Assembly (NCBI GenBank): GCA_022539475.1
Contig: VCMS01000008.1
Span: forward strand, 248,001 to 312,000
Direction of reading: 5' to 3'
Source of the DNA: Gracilaria domingensis
Lineage: Eukaryota > Rhodophyta > Florideophyceae > Gracilariales > Gracilariaceae
Length of the DNA: 64,000 nucleotides
A program made the translations under genes and the position numbers. Below the pieces are notes generated by a model. It worked only from the letters and a program-made list of their open reading frames with translations, made no database searches and was not told the origin of the DNA. This document shows, in pieces, positions 44,870-54,972 of the stretch; the stretch's first letter is position 1; the number at the start of each line of letters is the position of its first letter.

Positions 44870-46480
44870 GGGTATAACGCCGAGAAAGCGAAATAGTACG
44901 CAGCGGAACAAGAGTGGACAGAAGAAGAGAAGAGCATCGGATGATACGAATCAGGCTACAAGCACCGCACTTCCTAAACGGAAGTCGTCCTCGACGAAGG
45001 AAGAGTCAGTGGGCGTCCTTCTACAGTACTCTCTCGCCCATCTCGCAGCGGAGCGTCTTCCGGGATTGCGTCAAGAATTCGTGGATCAGCGAACGATGTC
45101 GTGCCGTCAACTGCCGATAATGCAAATCGTGCATCTGTCTCTGCTCCTCAAAAAGATGAGGTAACTCGGCCCAGCGGGTCAGGACAGGAGGGCATGACAA
45201 CTGGAACTGAAGAGGTTCGTATGACACCAAAACCTTCATGTCCCCGGCCGATATCGAAGACCGGAGCTACTGGGGCGCGGGTTACGCCTCCCAGTGGATC
45301 TGGACAACAAGGGACAATGACGAGAAGTCGTGAGAGCCCTAGTATGTTAAGATCGTCACGTCCATCCCTGTCTTCTAGAACTGGGGCCGCTATGAATCGT
45401 ATCATGCCTCGCATGGGTCCGGACAAGGGAGAAAGACAATAAGAAATCGAGAGACAACTGATAGACGAGTTACTCCTCGACCTTCCCCTCTTTCCAGAAC
45501 GGGGGCCGTTGCAGCTCGTACGAGGCCGAATTCATCTGATATACCATGCCATGGAGAAGGACAGACACGGGAGTTGGAGCTCGGAGCCGTGCCAAGGGTG
45601 GACACAGAACGCCTGCAGCCTCTCGTGTCTAAGGCTATGGCACATGAGGATAGTTCCGATAACGAAATAACACCGAATCCTGCGGCATTACCGGGGCCTG
45701 TCGCCGAAGAGGCTAGGGAAATACCGGAAGATATCCACACTGGTGTGAAATCAACCTCTATGACCAGACGTGATCTTTTATTTGAACTGAATTGCTTGAA
45801 AGAAAAGGTTAAGACGCTACAAGAGGACTTGATGGTTCGGGGAATTCTAGTGAAGGTCGCCCAAGAGCAGAGTAGGGCTTTGAAAAAGAGGCTTGAAGAG
45901 AAGGATCTAGTCATTGAAGGGCTAAGAGGGGCACTGAAACAGGAGGGAGATAGGAGTACACGTGCTGGTGAACCTGGGCAGACAGGTCGAAAGAAGCATA
46001 AAATTGAGGTGTGCGACGAGTTTCGAGGGGTTGCTCGAGCAGTGTATCAAAACATGCTGACGTGGGCAAGGAGAGAAACAAGTGAGCTATGGCTCGAAGG
46101 TGAGTCGCTCACCCGAAATTGGGGTAACCGTGCCGAGAAGGTGGAAGACGCAACAGAGAGTGGGGAAGGGCTTATTGAGCCGGAGGAAGGTGGTTCATAC
46201 GTGGTTCCTAAAAACCCCGTGGAGCTCTTGGGCAGTTTTGGCATGTTCACACCGTCGGTAGAGGGGGGGCCAGATGCTTTGCTGAAGAAAATGGTTGAAA
46301 GCGAGTTGAAGCAGTTGAGCTGGGAAGGTATTAGAAAAGCATCTCTTACCGACAGGTGTATACTGGAACTTTGTGCAGATATGTGCCTTAGGCAGAGAAT
46401 GCGGCAGACCATGAGTGACGTCGTGGGCGTTCGTAAGAGAAATACGAGGGATAAACTATTTCTGCTCCTGGGGTACGATC
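44870..46480 (+). pseudogene. repeat and coiled-coil protein at the end of the right arm
   Basis: An ATG at 44870 opens a very basic N-terminus (MGITPRKRNSTQRNKSGQKK). After a helical piece (LAHLAAERLPGLRQEFVDQR) come three ~40-residue degenerate repeats rich in Ser/Gly/Pro/Thr, then from 45574 a long acidic/coiled-coil region (LLFELNCLKEKVKTLQEDLM, then ALKKRLEEKDLVIEGLRGAL) and a helical C-terminus with RCILELCADMCLRQRMRQTM. The last part of the open frame beyond about 46480 is antisense to the Plavaka-like transposase and is probably not part of the original protein. No enzyme motif; a scaffold or DNA-binding role is conceivable. Broken, few breaks. Confidence 0.45.
45163..45519 (+). repeat. 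three tandem ~119-bp coding repeats
   Basis: Units start at 45163, 45282 and 45401. Each contains GG(A/G)TC(A/T/C)GGACA near its start and (A/G)AACTGGGGCC-like text near its end, and encodes a Ser/Gly/Arg/Pro-rich stretch with SGQ near the start and TGA (Thr-Gly-Ala) near the end. They are diverged (about 60-70% by eye) and sit between the basic N-terminus and the coiled coil. Confidence 0.65.
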
Positions 46481-48154
46481 TGATTTGGAGAAGAACAAAG
46501 CTATTGTGGTGCACAGGGTGTCTGACTGCAGTCTCTCGATTGTGGCCGTTTTTATCAACTTTGAGATGCCGAGATGCAAGTTGTGTAATGGTTCGAATGA
46601 GAACAGACTGTATGGAGACAATCCCGGGATCATTCCAAGGCTTACGGAAGTTTCGAGGAACGAAGGAGTGAGAGATATGGAATTTGAACGCATCAGAGTA
46701 TCCGCTTGAGATCTCCTCTCTCTCGCACGACGTGGACGTCTTTCCGCCTCGTCTTTTTGTGCATGTTGCAAGATAGCTGTGTATGTCTTTCGGATGCTTT
46801 TCGTGTGCTTTTGAGAACGTCCGTTGAATGAGGTGGTAATAGGACTGCATAAAGATGAGCGAGGGGCTTTGCATCTATGACACGGGCTTTCCGTTTTGGT
46901 CCCATAAAGAATGGACAGAATGTCCTTAGCCTCAGGAATATCCGCACAATAACTTGCAAGCAGAGGATGGCACACTCGACTTAGTTTGTCTTCCCCGATG
47001 AACTGAAAACCTTTCTGCGTGAGATTTAGAATGGGCTCCAGGACTTGACGAAGAGATTCTTGAAGGATTTGCATCCTGGACTGGCGTAGAGACTTGCTAG
47101 AAACAAATGGCATTGCGTCTGCTTCAGATGCGGAAACCTCGATCAGTGTGGTAGGGAAGTATGCCACTACTGTGAGGTCATCACGGATACACTTACGGCG
47201 AAGCTCGTCGGAGAAGTTGAGAAATATGAGGTGAAGAGGATAGGCGGTAACCGATGTTTGCTTTAGAGTTGTTGAAGACTTATCGGTGTATACCTGCAGA
47301 AGACCTACGAAAGATTCACTGTAACTTATTTCTTGGGAGTACCACACTATTCTACTATCCAAGGAGCCCATGACCATTTCCTTAAGTTTTGAGGTGGCGT
47401 CTCTTGCGAGAGAGCCGGACATGGGGTGAGATACTTTCGTGGAGTGGGTCTGAGGTATAGGGTGGAAGAATGTGTTTTCGTTGTTAGCCAACTGGAGCTG
47501 TTTCACAAGTGTCTGAACGAGATCTCTCGTGTAGAGGGTGGCGCTGAACTTACATCCTTCTGGCGAGACAGTTCTGCGATTGAAACCGTTCTTTGAGGCG
47601 TATCGTTCGAAAATGGCGTTCTTCAGTTCTGTACAGCGCTTGGAACTTGTTATGGTCTCGTTGAATCGCTTTTGCGAGAATCGCGGGTCCCGAAGTAGCC
47701 CAATTAGCTCGTCTGCCTCACGATGACCAAGGTTGGAAGCTACTGAAGCCAGACAAACCGTGAGATAATCCATATGCAAATCACCGAGAGCCTCCTCAGA
47801 AGGCACTGGGCGGGAACTGCTTCCGTGTTCTTGCTCTAATGACGCGGGACCCGGGGAAGGAGAAACACAATGCGAAGTGTCCGGAATGGGAGGGGCGCAC
47901 GGAGTGGGGTCAACGATGTCCTCGGACACCGGAGGCTCGGGAAGGCGACAAGGGGCAGTGACCGTTTCGGAAGATGCGGGCGCGGGCGCGGAAAGCTTGA
48001 GACGCTTGCTTCTCCGAATGGGCTGGCTATTGTCGTCTTCCAGCGCTGCTTTCAGACAAAACGGGCAATGGTTGACATGCTGTTGAAGAGATAAGACTCC
48101 TCGGCGAGTAACGAAGGGGCACCCACGCTTCTTATGTGTACAGTAGTAGACCAT
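46388..48154 (-). CDS. Plavaka-like (CACTA-related) DDE transposase, 3'-truncated
   Basis: One open frame from an ATG at 48154 (a further in-frame ATG at 48238 is less likely) to a stop at 46388, 588 codons. A zinc-finger-like N-terminus (YYCTHKKRGCPF, then HVNHCPFC) precedes an acidic/Pro-rich linker. The catalytic region shows a first Asp in LLQVYTDKSSTT, then SVTAYPLHLIFLNFSDELRR, FQFIGEDKLSRVCHPLLASY, a second acidic cluster CADIPEA, CHRC, and EPLHNLHLGISKLIK. This order matches Plavaka-type transposases of the CACTA (CMC) superfamily. The C-terminal third with the catalytic Glu is missing; similarity stops near 46480, where the repeat/coiled-coil gene meets it. No internal stop, so it looks recent. 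Confidence 0.7.
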   Translation of the reverse strand: MVYYCTHKKRGCPFVTRRGVLSLQQHVNHCPFCLKAALEDDNSQPIRRSKRLKLSAPAPASSETVTAPCRLPEPPVSEDIVDPTPCAPPIPDTSHCVSPSPGPASLEQEHGSSSRPVPSEEALGDLHMDYLTVCLASVASNLGHREADELIGLLRDPRFSQKRFNETITSSKRCTELKNAIFERYASKNGFNRRTVSPEGCKFSATLYTRDLVQTLVKQLQLANNENTFFHPIPQTHSTKVSHPMSGSLARDATSKLKEMVMGSLDSRIVWYSQEISYSESFVGLLQVYTDKSSTTLKQTSVTAYPLHLIFLNFSDELRRKCIRDDLTVVAYFPTTLIEVSASEADAMPFVSSKSLRQSRMQILQESLRQVLEPILNLTQKGFQFIGEDKLSRVCHPLLASYCADIPEAKDILSILYGTKTESPCHRCKAPRSSLCSPITTSFNGRSQKHTKSIRKTYTAILQHAQKDEAERRPRRARERRSQADTLMRSNSISLTPSFLETSVSLGMIPGLSPYSLFSFEPLHNLHLGISKLIKTATIERLQSDTLCTTIALFFSKSDRTPGAEIVYPSYFSYERPRRHSWSAAFSA

Positions 48155-48519
48155 GGGAAGAAGAAATGAACGAGAAACGACTACAAAGACTGCAAGGGAA
48201 GGGCGTCCGAAGGGAGAAGGAGGTCGAGCGACAGTCAATATCGACGTGTTGCTCAGAACGGAGAATATATTTTGAGTTTAAATCACGTGCTTTCGTTCAA
48301 AAAGGAACGTAGGTACACGTCGACCTCAACACAAGGGTGTACTTCTCGTATTATCTACCACTGGTTATAAACCTGTGGTTTCCCAACGTTGTACGCTGTA
48401 CACTTGTCCAATCTCGCACAGAAAAATAAATCTCTTCCCTCCGCCGCCGCCCCCGCCCGTCCGACGTCCGATCTTTTGTTACCGTCGTGATCCGTGCCAT
48501 CCTCGCGTTCTACTCCGCT

Positions 48520-48583
48520 CCGTCGTACGTTTTTCCGCCCTGGCACTCGCTACGAAGTGCGAGGGCGGAAAAAAGTACGACGG
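48520..48583. other. long hairpin
   Basis: CCGTCGTACGTTTTTCCGCC pairs with GGCGGAAAAAAGTACGACGG over about 21 bp, with a nested inner hairpin (GCACTCGC ... GAAGTGC) in the loop. It lies upstream of the transposase start and about 260 bp before the 373-bp tandem array. It could be the fold-back end of an element or a structured RNA. Confidence 0.75.
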
Positions 48584-48844
48584 ATTACGAAGTAGCGTGC
48601 TGAGAATGGATTCCATTAAGCGGACATGAAGCGTACCTTATTCTCTTTCTCCGCCCTCGTCGGACGCCTCCATAAAGCGGACAGCATCCGTATCTCACGG
48701 ATGTATTCCGTGCAGTCTTTCCGTGCAGTCTTTTCGTACGTGCTTCCATTTCCTTCTACGTATCTTTGTTCTAAACTAACCAATCCTCACCACGTCTCTT
48801 CGCGCTCTGCGACATGTAAACGGCAGGAAAAAGGCTTTGGGTTA

Positions 48845-49735
48845 CTTTTGCGAGTTACTAGGTCCCTCGACTTTTCTAGCGCAACGTTTCTGTTTTGCTC
48901 TTATCAATGGTACGTTCTATCGCATTTCAACTGTATCCAACGGAGCATTGACTAACTTATGGATACTTTCTGCTTGCGTATACAGGAAAACGACCAATTT
49001 CATTTCGTCTCTCAAGATCGATCTCTGGCTGTTCGGGATAGGCAATTCTGGTACTTGGTTGGGACATAGGCTGCTCTTTCGTTTATCGCATCTTGCGGTA
49101 TGTTTGCTGCATGGGCATTCTTGTTGTCCTTGCTTGTGAGTTCTCGCTTCGACACCTTTCGCGCTTTACGATGATGGTGGTCTGGTAATCTAACCGATCT
49201 CTTTCCTGCTTCTTCTTTCTTTTGCGAGTTACTAGGTCCCTCGACTTTTCTAGCGCAAGGTTTCCGTTTTGCTCTATCAATGGTACGTTCCATCGCATTT
49301 CAAATGTATCCAACGGATCATTGACTAACGTATGGATACTTTCTGCTTGCGTATACAGGAAAACGACCAATTTCATTTCGTCTCTCAAGATCGATCTCTG
49401 GCTGTTCGGGATAGGCAATTCTGGTACTTGGTTGGGACATAGGCTGCTCTTTCGTTTATCGCATCTTGCGGTATGTTTGCTGCATGGGCATTCTTGTTGT
49501 CCTTGCTTGTGAGTTCTCGCTTCGACACCTTTCGCGCTTTACGATGATGGTGGTCTGGTAATCTAACCGATCCCTTTCCTGCTTCTTCTTTCTTTTGCGA
49601 GTTACTAGGTCCCTCGACTTTTCTAGCGCAAGGTTTCCGTTTTGCTCTATCAATGGTACGTTCCATCGCATTTCAAATGTATCCAACGGATCATTGACTA
49701 ACTTATGGATACTTTCTGCTTGCGTATACAGGTAA
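48845..49735. repeat. tandem array of ~373-bp units (2.4 copies)
   Basis: Units start at CTTTTGCGAGTTACTAGG at 48845, 49219 and 49592 (spacing 374 and 373). Units 2 and 3 are almost identical, and unit 1 differs by several substitutions and a small indel. The third unit stops after about 140 bp at GCGTATACAGG. Each full unit contains a branch-site-like TTGACTAAC, a pyrimidine-rich stretch ending TATACAG, about 110 bp of mixed sequence, and CTTGCG followed by GTATGT, the order of a 3' splice site, an exon and a 5' splice site. Open frames of ~95 codons on both strands are mirror shadows. Confidence 0.8.
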
Positions 49736-49791
49736 ATGACTTTTGATGCGGACGTAGCTCACGAGTTGCAGGTGCAGGTTGCTCTAGTAGG

Positions 49792-49930
49792 GAACCATGC
49801 ATCTGGGCATGGTTCTCTACATGAGGAACGGAGAGGATGAGGCGCTTCGCGCCTCATCCTCTCGGAGTGCGTATTTGTTCTACCGATACAGTACTATGGT
49901 GGAGGTGCAGTCTGCGGCATCTGCCGCAGA
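49792..49930. other. three consecutive hairpins
   Basis: 49792-49815: GAACCATGC ... GCATGGTTC. 49832-49862: a perfect 14-bp stem, AGAGGATGAGGCGC with a TTC loop and GCGCCTCATCCTCT. 49911-49930: TCTGCGGCA, a TC loop and TGCCGCAGA. All three lie within 140 bp, right after the tandem array. Perfect stems with tiny loops suggest selection for structure in RNA, or cruciform-prone element ends. Confidence 0.8.
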
Positions 49931-50066
49931 TTGCGCCTACACCCGCTCCCTCATGGGGAAATGGTACATGTAATATAGCGAAGTAGTGGTTAGCAAAAGC
50001 GGTCGATAGAAGAATAGATACGAATAAAACGCTATGATTTCATAATGGGCATCATCTGTACTAGCA

Positions 50067-51334
50067 CTAGTATTCCATGCGTTGCAGGGTATCATTCCGC
50101 AGAAGGTATCGTGTAATGTGCACCTTAATGGAAACTGAACCTAGACTTCGCGAAATATGGTTCAGGTAGCCCTCGACTAAAGAACTAGCATGAGTGTAAA
50201 ACCCACCAGTATTTACTGCACAGCGATTCTGGACGACCCAAGCAATTATCTCCAAATTTTGAAATAATTGATCTCGATATTTTTTCAAAAAATTTACTGG
50301 ACGACCCTTGCCAATTTCTGGACGACCCTCGCCAAAAACTAGCATCTGCAAGAGACAGACGACGGTTATCCTCAAGCGTGACGTCGACGTATTGAACGCC
50401 TTCGGCTGCGCTGATAAATTGCTTCCTTGAAAGGGTATGTCAAGGAATGGACGCCAGTTGTAACCTGAATCACCATTCAATACAAATTGCTTTCCATCTA
50501 TATTGAGTATTTCACCTAGGTTGCCATCCAGATCGCTGCAGACATACAGAACCAGTCGTGCCTACGTCCTTCAGTAGGCCCATGAGCATGCAGTATCATG
50601 CCATCAGGCGTATTTACGGTCTGGTACTTAAGCGCGTGCTTTCTTTTGTGCCCATCGTAAACTACAAGCTGTAGCATGTGTCCTGTCGGACGTGCTACAC
50701 GGACTACTGTTCCGTCGATAAAGCCGATGCAATTTTCAACTGTGCCACACTTTTCTGCGATTGATTCTGCGCATGTTTCTGCTCTTTCTTGTACCTACGT
50801 TTGCGGTATATCGTTTAATCAAAGATTACCTCTTACTTCAACGAACTGTTCTATACCCTCCCAAAATATCTCCGACAACTGCGATCCATGCTTTCCAAAG
50901 AGTAGTTCTAAGTCAGACCATCTGTCCGGTACGGCGAGACGACGTAGTGTCACGCAGGTCACAAGAACTGCATCACATTTATAACGGTTTCTTGTTGTGT
51001 GGGTGTTACGTGCTGGCCATCCAAGCACTTGAGCAAGACGCAGTACGTCGCTAACTCGAAATCGAAAGAGTAAAAGTGCTTCATGGTCGCTAAACCGAAT
51101 AAAGTTAAAGCGAAAATCTGTGGCCGCAATATGTTGTGATCTGTCAAACAGTAGTTCGATCTGTCGCTTTTTCTGTATCCAGAGCGACGCCAAAAAGAGA
51201 AGTGATTCTGTAGAGCTGAAAAGCGATGGTCGTTGTTTGTGACGTAGATATCGTTTTGCAATGCATTGCAAGGCCACGGACATGTTAAGCAGACGGCGAC
51301 TGCACCGTCGTATGGTGAGGTCTTTTTGTTTCAT
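50067..51334 (-). pseudogene. PIF/Harbinger transposase (plant-like DDE_Tnp_4)
   Basis: 51334-50819 holds the N-terminal helical domain: FRFRVSDVLRLAQVLGWP, then TLRRLAVPDRWSDLELLFG and SQLSEIF, the standard Harbinger/DDE_Tnp_4 lead-in. The core follows in another frame: FIDGTVVRVARP (first Asp, 50722-50708 for FIDGT), VYDGHKRKHALKYQ, and PTEGRRHDWF (second Asp, 50572-50555). The end (50480-50067) has YNWRPFLDIPF, matching the Y-x-x-R-P-Y/F-L-x-x-P-F segment, and FFEKISR near the expected Glu region. At least two frame changes and some stops break it. It differs from the 13-kb Harbinger, so at least two lineages are present. Confidence 0.75.
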
Positions 51335-52090
51335 CTTCTTGATGTACTTTTAACGACTTTCTGGAAGTCGTGAGGGCAAAGACGGGGTGATGTAGATGGT
51401 GGCGGTTACTTGTTTGGACATTTGTTTTAAACTTCTGAAGTTTTGAAATGCGTAAAGCGATTTCAACACTTTAGGAGATCAAATCTCAGTCAAATGTTGA
51501 AGCGGTTTTTTGTGAAACACTTCAGAAATTGTGTCTTGGCGTAAGCTCACTAATAGAGAATGGCAAAAACTTTTGAAATATTAGACGACCACAATTCAGT
51601 TCATGATACCGTGAAGGATCTGTTTGGAGAAAAACCGATCTGTGTTTTGCCATAGCTCTAGTCTTTTTTATCTTAGACTGCATTAGGTTTTGCGTACGTT
51701 TTGAAACAATCCCGTGCTACGTTTTCAAATGATCCGTTATGTTACTACTACTTCTTCCAATTTTGATCTTATCAGAACAAAGGCCCATTAAACAGTAACA
51801 AAATTGATCATTACTGTTATTCTCACAGGTGGTTACGGTGCCAGTATCGTACATGATAGATCTTTTTGCCCTTACTGGAGGAAAAGGGATTATAGTTGCC
51901 TTCGATGGGGGTACATACTGGAGCAATCGGGTTCGATTTTGATGAGAAAATGTGTTGAGTAGCCGAAGATCCTGAGACATTAAAGAAAACGTTTGCAAAA
52001 CACACAAGATGGTTATCAGATTGAAACTAAACTTCGGAATGATCTATGGAAGACGGAACGTTTGGAGGGGCAGAGCCATCTTGAGTACAA
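51335..52090. other. no recognisable gene
   Basis: Only short frames. It may include the non-coding 5' end of the Harbinger element on its left. I found no inverted repeat with the region before 50067. Confidence 0.3.
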
Positions 52091-52099
52091 GGTAAACAA

Positions 52100-52390
52100 T
52101 TTGAACTTGGTTCACAGTTTGAATATTTGAATTTTAAATACGTTGGCATTCAAATATCATTCAAATGTTTTGAAATGTGGTTGTTTTGAATGTTTTGTTT
52201 GTTTTGAATGGCAGTATTTTGAACATTTTGAATGCACTCATTACTTTGAATGCTGCTTAATTGTACGCATTCAAATGGCTTGGTTGGTACGAATGGTGTA
52301 AGCATTGAAAACATTGAATGCATTCAAAATAGCTGTAAGCACATTTTGAATGTCGTTTTATTCAAAATGTAATCAAATGGCCGTCCATTC
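52100..52390. repeat. GAATG/CATTC-rich block 2
   Basis: TTTTGAATG, TTTGAATG and CATTCAAA/CATTCAAAA recur about sixteen times in both orientations over 290 bp, as in the block at 25.6-25.86 kb. The alternating orientation and irregular spacing resemble subterminal repeats. Confidence 0.6.
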
Positions 52391-53407
52391 ATCCAACCTG
52401 AGAAACACCACGAACCTCGCATGACTAAAAACAGTCAAGTACTAATCGATAAAATGACTGGCGCGACCGGCACTGGAGTCTCGCGCCGCCGGTGTATCGA
52501 TTTTCATCTTTGTCGAAAGAAAATAGTTCTGTGAGCCGTAGAAGCGTTCGTTAGAACTTCTGCAGTAAGGGCCGTTCTTGGTTGATGGTGGTAACTGTGC
52601 CAAAACTTATTAGTTTTACCGATACAAACCACAAATATGGTTTTAAATCACGCCCTCTCCTTGATACGATAAAGAAATTTTGCGGCTTCTTCAACACAAT
52701 TGTCGTCATCGATTTGAAGAGAACCATCTGGTTTATAAACCTTCATCACCTTCGTTTCAAACAAGTCATACTGTCTCATCTGTTTTACTCGAAGCTCCAA
52801 AACGATTATAGAACTACACGATCCTTTCGAAAGCATTTCCAGTCGATCTGTAAAATTCATGTAGACGGAATCAACAGCTATCGTCATCAAGTAGAGGTAC
52901 TTCCCGCGGTTGAATTAACTTACTTCTTGTCTTTGTAGGACAAACCACTCATGTCGTTATGTTGTTTGGATGCAAGTTCTCATTCTGCGTCGGCCTGAAA
53001 GTTGGAAAGCCTTTCCATTCCAGCAAAACGATCGAGAGAAAAGGTTGATTTGTAGCCGTCGAATTCTATAATTTCTATCTCGAGATTGACGCGATCCTGA
53101 TATCGCATGATTGCGCATAATAAAAGTGAGGCAAATTAGACGAAAAAGATGAGATATCGTGCTGAGCGACTTTGAATACTTCAGAAAATTTTTGAACGAT
53201 GAACGAGTTGCAAGAATGCTATATTCAAAAGCCTAGATGACCCACATGATTCTATCAGATACAAAAATTGAAACGGCTCTCTGCAAACAATTTTTAAGCC
53301 GCTACCGAGCCTATTTTGAACGCTTGGTGAGGAGCGCTATTTTGAATCAAGAAGAGGGAGGGAAGATGAGAGTTGGAGTTCCAAAGCGTCTTGAACGAAT
53401 TGACGAG
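52391..53407. other. no supported gene
   Basis: Short - strand stretches (52890-52648, and around 53090-52960 reading EFDGYKSTFSLDRFAGMERL) look protein-like but match nothing I know. They could be remains of the element whose end is the GAATG block. Confidence 0.3.
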
Positions 53408-53410
53408 ATA

Positions 53411-53828
53411 CCCTACAAGAATTTTTTTCAATTTTGTGAGTGCAAATGGATTGCATCTTTCGGGGTGTTCAGCCTCCAACTGCACTCCGCCTGTACGCCA
53501 TCCGCGTTCCAATGTGACAGCCTTGGTAGGGCATTTTAATTTTTTAATAGTTTATTTCATTATTCTGAGTGCGCGTGGACTGTAATCTGAGATGGTGGGG
53601 GGCAAAGTACGGACAATTTGGGCGCAGATGGAGTGCAACATGTATCGCGTGCAATCCAAGTGCGATCCATGTGCTTAGCGGGCGTCCTCCAATCTGACAC
53701 CGCGAAATTAGGCTTCAATCGCATATTGCCCGCACTCCATGCGCCATCCGTTTGGCATCCAGGTATCAACCACTGGTGCCATCCAACCTCAAATTGCACT
53801 CCCCTTTTTCCAAAAATTTCTCATAGGG
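53411..53828 (-). mobile_element. CACTA-type MITE, copy 3 (inverted)
   Basis: 418 bp, inverted relative to copies 1 and 2. Left end CCCTACAAGAATTTTTTTC, right end reading CCCTATGAGAAATTTTTGG on the - strand. Flanked by ATA at 53408-53410 and ATA at 53829-53831, a 3-bp target duplication. Internal GAGTGCA/TGCACTC subterminal words as in copy 1. Confidence 0.88.
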
Positions 53829-53831
53829 ATA

Positions 53832-54970
53832 GAGCGTTGGGGAACTTTGTTGAATAGCCAAGTTGCGAAGTTGTATTGTGCAGTCTCGTGCTACAAGCAC
53901 ACGTGTGGTAGCCGCCTCCTGTCAGTGACGCCGTCTACCTGCAGCTGACTCAACTTTTGTCAGTCTTTGCTGTAGGTGCATAACACAAGAACTTTCGTAT
54001 GTTATGCACGTACAGCAAATTTTAAATTTAGAAAGTTCTTTCGGCAGTTTCTCAAAATTGAAGAAAAACGATACAGAGCTCTGCGATAGACAAAACCGTT
54101 GTACTTGTGCCGGTCACGACGAAGAGGGGGAGGAAAGTTTTAGAACTCATTCATCGCTGGTTACGCGCCGTATTTAGTAATTCTTTTGGACATTGGTCAG
54201 ATGCAATCACTATTGTGTCAAAACTGATACAAGAGGACAATGGGCATCTCGGCGACCGACCGTCGGTTGCCGAGGCCTTTATTGTGTTGAAAAGTGCACA
54301 CAATATTGCGGTAACGGCGTAATATGCTGGCGTTTTGTAGTGACATGTACGCATCTTCGCGTGACCGCATGGAAAGGTGCGTGATGACACAATTCCTGTT
54401 GCGTATAGCTCGCTGCGGACGTCGTCGTGTTGTTTACGTCGCCTGTAAGCTGAGAAGGGTTCGGATGCGTTCAAATGAGATTGGTTTGAGAACTTTGGTA
54501 TTCATGTCCGGTCGTTGTTAGGGAGAGGGGACATGTTCGGAGCTGACGTGTTCGCGGCGTATGTGGTGGCCCAGGAAATGTTTGCGATGGTTAAGATATT
54601 TCGTTGTTTTGTGGCTCCCCCTTGAAGAGCTGCGCAAATAACAGCTTATATCCATACGTAGTGGAGAAGGCTGGCCTATTTGGAAGCCTAAGAATGCAAG
54701 TATTCGTCGGAACAGGACTGCATCGCGTGATGCGGCTGTGAACGCATAGTATTCTGCTTCACAGGTTGACAGATCGGGAACACTTTGCTTTCTCGAGGAC
54801 TAATCAATGAGTTTGTTTGCAGGGAAATGTGTGGCTCCGGAGGTGGAGCGTGTCGTCAATGGGTCTGCGGCAAAGCCTGCTTCGGAGGAAGAACAAAGAG
54901 TGGCAGAGACTGTATTTTTACCATAAAAAAGCGCCAGGTTGACGGTGGCTTTGATTTGTCTTGCGCCTGA
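53832..54970. other. no recognisable gene
   Basis: Frames at 54107-54322 and 54324-54521 (+) and 54474-54151 (-) are short and unremarkable. The right part, 54600-54970, probably belongs to the 3' end of the copia element that follows. Confidence 0.3.
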
Positions 54971-54972
54971 CT

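Noticed and set aside
46047-46874. - strand frame of 275 codons overlapping the right-arm coiled-coil gene and the transposase end
   Set aside because: Ser/His-rich shadow; the + strand coiled coil and the other - frame (transposase) explain the region.
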